Source: Cyanobacteria bacterium FACHB-63
GTDB taxonomy: Bacteria; Cyanobacteriota; Cyanobacteriia; Leptolyngbyales; Leptolyngbyaceae
Assembly: GCA_014695255.1 (NCBI GenBank)
Contig: JACJNX010000164.1
Coordinates: 1 to 35,271 of the forward strand
Length of the DNA: 35,271 nucleotides
Direction: 5' to 3'
Of the stretch, positions 32,754 through 35,271 are shown one piece after another. Both the position numbers and the translations under genes were made by a program. Below the pieces are notes generated by a model, which saw only the letters and a list, made by a program, of their open reading frames with translations, did no database searches and had not been told where the DNA came from. Each line of letters opens with the position of its first letter. Position 1 is the first letter of the stretch.

Positions 32754-34403
32754 GTGATTCGCAAGCTGATCACTGAGGATGACCTGTTGAGCATTTTGGA
32801 AAAACTACCGGAAGAAGTTGCAGAGCGATTTTTGAGATTGGCAGGTGGCGAACTCGTCACCCCTCCCCTGCCTCTACCCCCTGAAAAATCAATCTTCGAG
32901 AACGAAGACACGCAACGACGATTCATTGTGGTTAAGAGTAGTGATGAGATCGCCAAAATTCTGGAAGCTCCCCTAGCAACGTGGATTGGTTTTCTACATC
33001 CCTCCCAGCGCAAATTAGTGACCCATTCCTACAAGGGTCCTGTCAAGGTAACAGGTTCCGCAGGCACAGGGAAAACCGCCGTTGCCATGCATCGAGCGAA
33101 ACATCTGGCACAGCAGGGTAAGAAAGTGCTTGTGACCAGCTTCGTTAAAACTCTCTGTGACAACATCAACCGTAACCTGAAGTTGTTGTGTAGCCCTGAT
33201 GAACTGGCAAACATTACGGTTGGTACAGTTGCCAGTCAAGCAGGGCATATTCTCAAGGAAGGCAATAAGTTCCTGTCCATTGCGAACGACGAAGAAATTC
33301 AATCCCTAATTGCACAAAACTTCTCGTCCACTTGTCCTCTTGACAGTTCTGCACTCTGGCTGGAATGGAAATTTGTAATTCAACTACAGGGAATTGTCGC
33401 GTGGGAGGAGTACCGCTCTGCAAATCGCGCAGGACGTGGGCAACCCTTAAGTGCTAAGGGGCGTAAGCAAGTTTGGCAAATCTTTGAACTCGTTCTTTCC
33501 CAACTGCAAGCCCAGAATAAAACAGATTGGTCTGGATTATACCACCATGCAAGTGACTTAATTGCATCGGGACAAGTTGCAAGCCCTTTTGATGCTGTAA
33601 TTGTGGACGAGACGCAAGACCTCAAGCCACAAGAACTTAAGTTTCTGGCAGCTTTAGCAGGCGTTCGCCCTGCCTCATCAGTTCGCTCAAACAGTTTAAT
33701 GTTAGTTGGGGACGGCGGACAGCGTATCTATCAAGGAAAGCTCAGCCTGAAATCGTTAGGGATTAACGTTCAAGGACGATCCCATGTCTTGAAAATCAAT
33801 TACAGAACTACTGAGCAGATTCGTCAGTTTGCTGACCAAGTGCTTGACGAAGCACAGGATGACCTGGATGGGGGAACTGAACAGCGTTCAGGCACCATTA
33901 GTCTGCTGAATGGTCCTGAACCCGTACTAAAACCTTTTTCTAGTGCAACTGAACAAGCAGACTTTGTAGCTGAAGAAATTTCCCGGCTAACTCAGCAAGG
34001 AATTTTACCGAGCGAAATTGGGATTTTTAGTCGCACAAAAAATCTCCTGAAACCGATCGAAAAGTCTCTGAAGAAGCAGAAAGTTGACTGTATTCGGCTG
34101 GACGACCAAGAAACAGATACCGGAGCTGATGCAGTGAACACAGGCAGCATGCATCGAGCAAAAGGACTTGAATTCAAAGTTGTTTTTGCCGTTTACCTCT
34201 CTGATGATGTAATTCCGTCTCCTCATATCGAGGACGAGAACGATCTCCAGGCTCGTAAAGAGGCACTGGAGCAAGAACAGCATCTGCTCTATGTCAGTAT
34301 TACCCGTGCAAGGGATGCAGTGTATCTATGTTGGAACGGTCAGCCCAGCCGCTTCTTGAAAGGGATCAAGGGTAGTGAATCGATTGATGTAGCAGTATCC
34401 TGA
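32754..34403 (+). CDS. UvrD/Rep-type superfamily 1 helicase
   Basis: 549 residues counted from GTG 32754; the original start was probably the ATG at 32319. Motifs in order: Q-motif-like HPSQRKLV, Walker A GSAGTGKT (101-108), Ia VLVTSFVKTLCDNI, Walker B/II IVDETQDL (about 282-289), III LVGDGGQRIYQG (about 317), IV KINYRTTEQIR, V GSMHRAKGLEFKVV, VI LLYVSITRARDAVYL (about 511). All key residues are intact, so a protein restarted at the GTG might still work, although no good ribosome-binding site is seen. The enzyme would translocate 3'-5' on single-stranded DNA using ATP. It sits between a DUF1998 helicase and an McrC-like gene, 8 bases before the latter, which suggests a nucleic-acid-directed defence operon. 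Confidence 0.85.
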   Translation: MIRKLITEDDLLSILEKLPEEVAERFLRLAGGELVTPPLPLPPEKSIFENEDTQRRFIVVKSSDEIAKILEAPLATWIGFLHPSQRKLVTHSYKGPVKVTGSAGTGKTAVAMHRAKHLAQQGKKVLVTSFVKTLCDNINRNLKLLCSPDELANITVGTVASQAGHILKEGNKFLSIANDEEIQSLIAQNFSSTCPLDSSALWLEWKFVIQLQGIVAWEEYRSANRAGRGQPLSAKGRKQVWQIFELVLSQLQAQNKTDWSGLYHHASDLIASGQVASPFDAVIVDETQDLKPQELKFLAALAGVRPASSVRSNSLMLVGDGGQRIYQGKLSLKSLGINVQGRSHVLKINYRTTEQIRQFADQVLDEAQDDLDGGTEQRSGTISLLNGPEPVLKPFSSATEQADFVAEEISRLTQQGILPSEIGIFSRTKNLLKPIEKSLKKQKVDCIRLDDQETDTGADAVNTGSMHRAKGLEFKVVFAVYLSDDVIPSPHIEDENDLQARKEALEQEQHLLYVSITRARDAVYLCWNGQPSRFLKGIKGSESIDVAVS

Positions 34404-34411
34404 GGTTCTAC

Positions 34412-34645
34412 ATGCTTTGGCAAGGAACATCACGGACTGAAATCACGACCCTCTTCGAGTACGAATCCATAGAGATTCCAGATGGATACGAACGGAAATG
34501 CCTTGAGCAATTATCCAAAACGACAGGAATTGAAATTCTCAAGCCAATTGTCAAAAACGGACAGCTTTTGTTTCAAGCAAGACAGCATGTTGGAGTACTG
34601 CGTCTAGGGAGGCGAACACTTCAAATTCTTCCCAAAATTCACTGA
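34412..34645 (+). pseudogene. McrC-like protein, N-terminal part, ended by an opal codon
   Basis: 77 residues from ATG 34412: ITTLFEYESIEIP, ILKPIVKNGQLLFQARQHVG, VLRLGRRTLQILPKIH, then TGA at 34643-34645. The segment V-G-x-(L/I)-x-x-G-x-x-x-L-x-I-L-P-K-I is the start of McrC-family (DUF2357-related) proteins, the nuclease subunit of McrBC-type modification-dependent restriction. The same frame continues directly after the TGA with the expected McrC sequence, so one base change (for example CGA to TGA) broke the gene. No McrB-type GTPase gene is adjacent. Confidence 0.75.
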
Positions 34646-35188
34646 TCGCATAACCGGGAGCAAAACCAACAGGAAGCCGCCCGTAACTTACTGCTCATGC
34701 TGGATTACACAGGATGTTTGGGAATTCGAGAAGTGAATTTAGCTGCGCTTCAGCGCTCTCAGAATTGGTTTGAAGTCCTAATTTACCTATTTGCGTCGCA
34801 TCTAAAGCGGGAATGGCAGAAAACTGCTCATCATAGCTATCAGCAGATCGATGCCGTACTCCCAGTCTTAAGGGGTAAGTGGCAAATTGCAACACAATTA
34901 AGGCGACCAGAACAAAAGCATTTGTTTAGAGTGACCTATGACGAATTCACGGTAGATAATCCGCTTAACCAGGTTTTTCGCTATGTTGTCGAGAAAGTAT
35001 GGCAGTTGACCCGAGACAGCGGTAATCGCCAGAGTTTAACTGAGTTGAGACATTGGATGGATGAAGTAACGCTTCTACCTGTCGTCACGGCTGACATGGC
35101 AAAACAGATTCAGTTATCGCGCCTCAACACGCGATATAAACCATTGCTCAATCTAGCAGAGAGCATCCCAAATGTGCAAAAAGGCTAG
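34646..35188 (+). pseudogene. McrC-like protein, middle part, truncated by an insertion sequence
   Basis: In frame with the preceding fragment: REQNQQEAARNLLLMLDYTG, FEVLIYLFASHLKREWQ, HHSYQQIDAVLPVLRGKW, FRVTYDEFTVDNPLNQVFRY and SRLNTRYKPLLNLAE. These are conserved McrC stretches (N-Q-Q-E-A-A-R-N-L, the Y-x-x-x-x-x-x-L-P-x-x-R-G-x segment, D-E-x-x-x-x-N-P-x-N). An internal ATG at 34697 could restart it. Similarity stops at about 35160, and the last residues before TAG (35186-35188) come from an insertion-sequence end. The PD-(D/E)XK nuclease active site of McrC lies further toward the C-terminus and is missing, so this gene is inactive. Confidence 0.75.
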
Positions 35189-35271
35189 GCGGCTAAGGTT
35201 CGATTGAGGTACGCACACCGTAAGCGCAACATCTGATTGACATTCTCTCGCCTCCACTGAGCACCCGATAG
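35185..35271 (-). CDS. Transposase C-terminus, ISKra4-like (cut by window edge)
   Basis: The last 27 full codons before a TAG at 35185-35187 read SGAQWRRENVNQMLRLRCAY, then LNRTLAA. The pattern (I/S)-G-A-x-W-x-x-E-N-V-x-x-(M/V)-L-x-x-R-C-A-Y-L-N is, as I recall it, the C-terminus of ISKra4-family transposases. The gene runs in from beyond the window on the minus strand. The element's end probably lies at about 35160-35180, where McrC similarity is lost. Confidence 0.6.
   Translation of the reverse strand, partial: LSGAQWRRENVNQMLRLRCAYLNRTLAA

Overview
This window looks like accessory DNA from a cyanobacterium, probably a filamentous one. The HIP1 octamer GCGATCGC and its core CGATCG recur throughout. 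Several proteins belong to families typical of cyanobacteria: COP23, GUN4-domain proteins including a Ser/Thr kinase with a C-terminal GUN4 domain, DUF1822, and an FHA/ABC transporter. I see no tRNA, rRNA or CRISPR array. All assignments come from reading motifs by eye; no database search was run.

Region 1 (1-7.5 kb). The C-terminal half of an IS5-type transposase runs in from the window edge. A short orphan C-terminus (694-948) resembles the DUF4255/Pvc16-type protein of contractile injection systems. Three minus-strand genes follow, reading ATPase (5372-7327), then a 1203-residue protein with two DUF4157 metallopeptidase-like domains and a C-terminal HELFGH motif (1674-5285), then a HEAT-repeat-like protein (1014-1640). 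AAA+ ATPase, DUF4255 and DUF4157 genes together are typical of extracellular contractile injection system (eCIS) loci. No sheath, tube or baseplate genes are in view, so this is a cargo/accessory portion.

Region 2 (7.5-22.5 kb). A divergently read FHA-FHA-ABC transporter gene is followed by a patchwork of mobile-element debris. This holds an intact IS5-family transposase gene, an AraC-family C-terminal relic with nonsense codons, a host ORF fused to the 3' end of a group II intron, an IS5 gene run together in frame with a second dead transposase, an IS630-like N-terminal fragment next to a 132-bp MITE-like element, and a 931-bp IS5 element with clear ends beside the MITE. Between them lie host genes: COP23-domain protein, secreted GUN4-domain protein, GUN4-domain kinase, and an overlapping DUF1822 pair.

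Region 3 (22.5-30.1 kb). A minus-strand cassette encodes a 1742-residue DUF4157 protein built like a polymorphic toxin, a small acidic protein five bases downstream (likely immunity protein), a YbjN-domain protein and an acidic-tailed protein. Just upstream is a ~120-bp relic of a second copy of the AAA+ ATPase gene, with the same small hairpin behind its stop codon. The window therefore held two parallel ATPase - DUF4157 effector - candidate immunity cassettes, one now lacking its ATPase.

Region 4 (30.2-35.3 kb). A plus-strand, tightly packed set looks like a dying defence island: a DUF1998 helicase-type protein with a Vsr/DUF559-like C-terminus (two frameshifts), a RelE-like domain joined in frame to a UvrD-type helicase (split by one amber codon), and an McrC-like protein (split by one opal codon, then cut off by an ISKra4-like element). 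I cannot match this three-gene order to a named system. It and the paired eCIS cassettes are the parts most worth following up.
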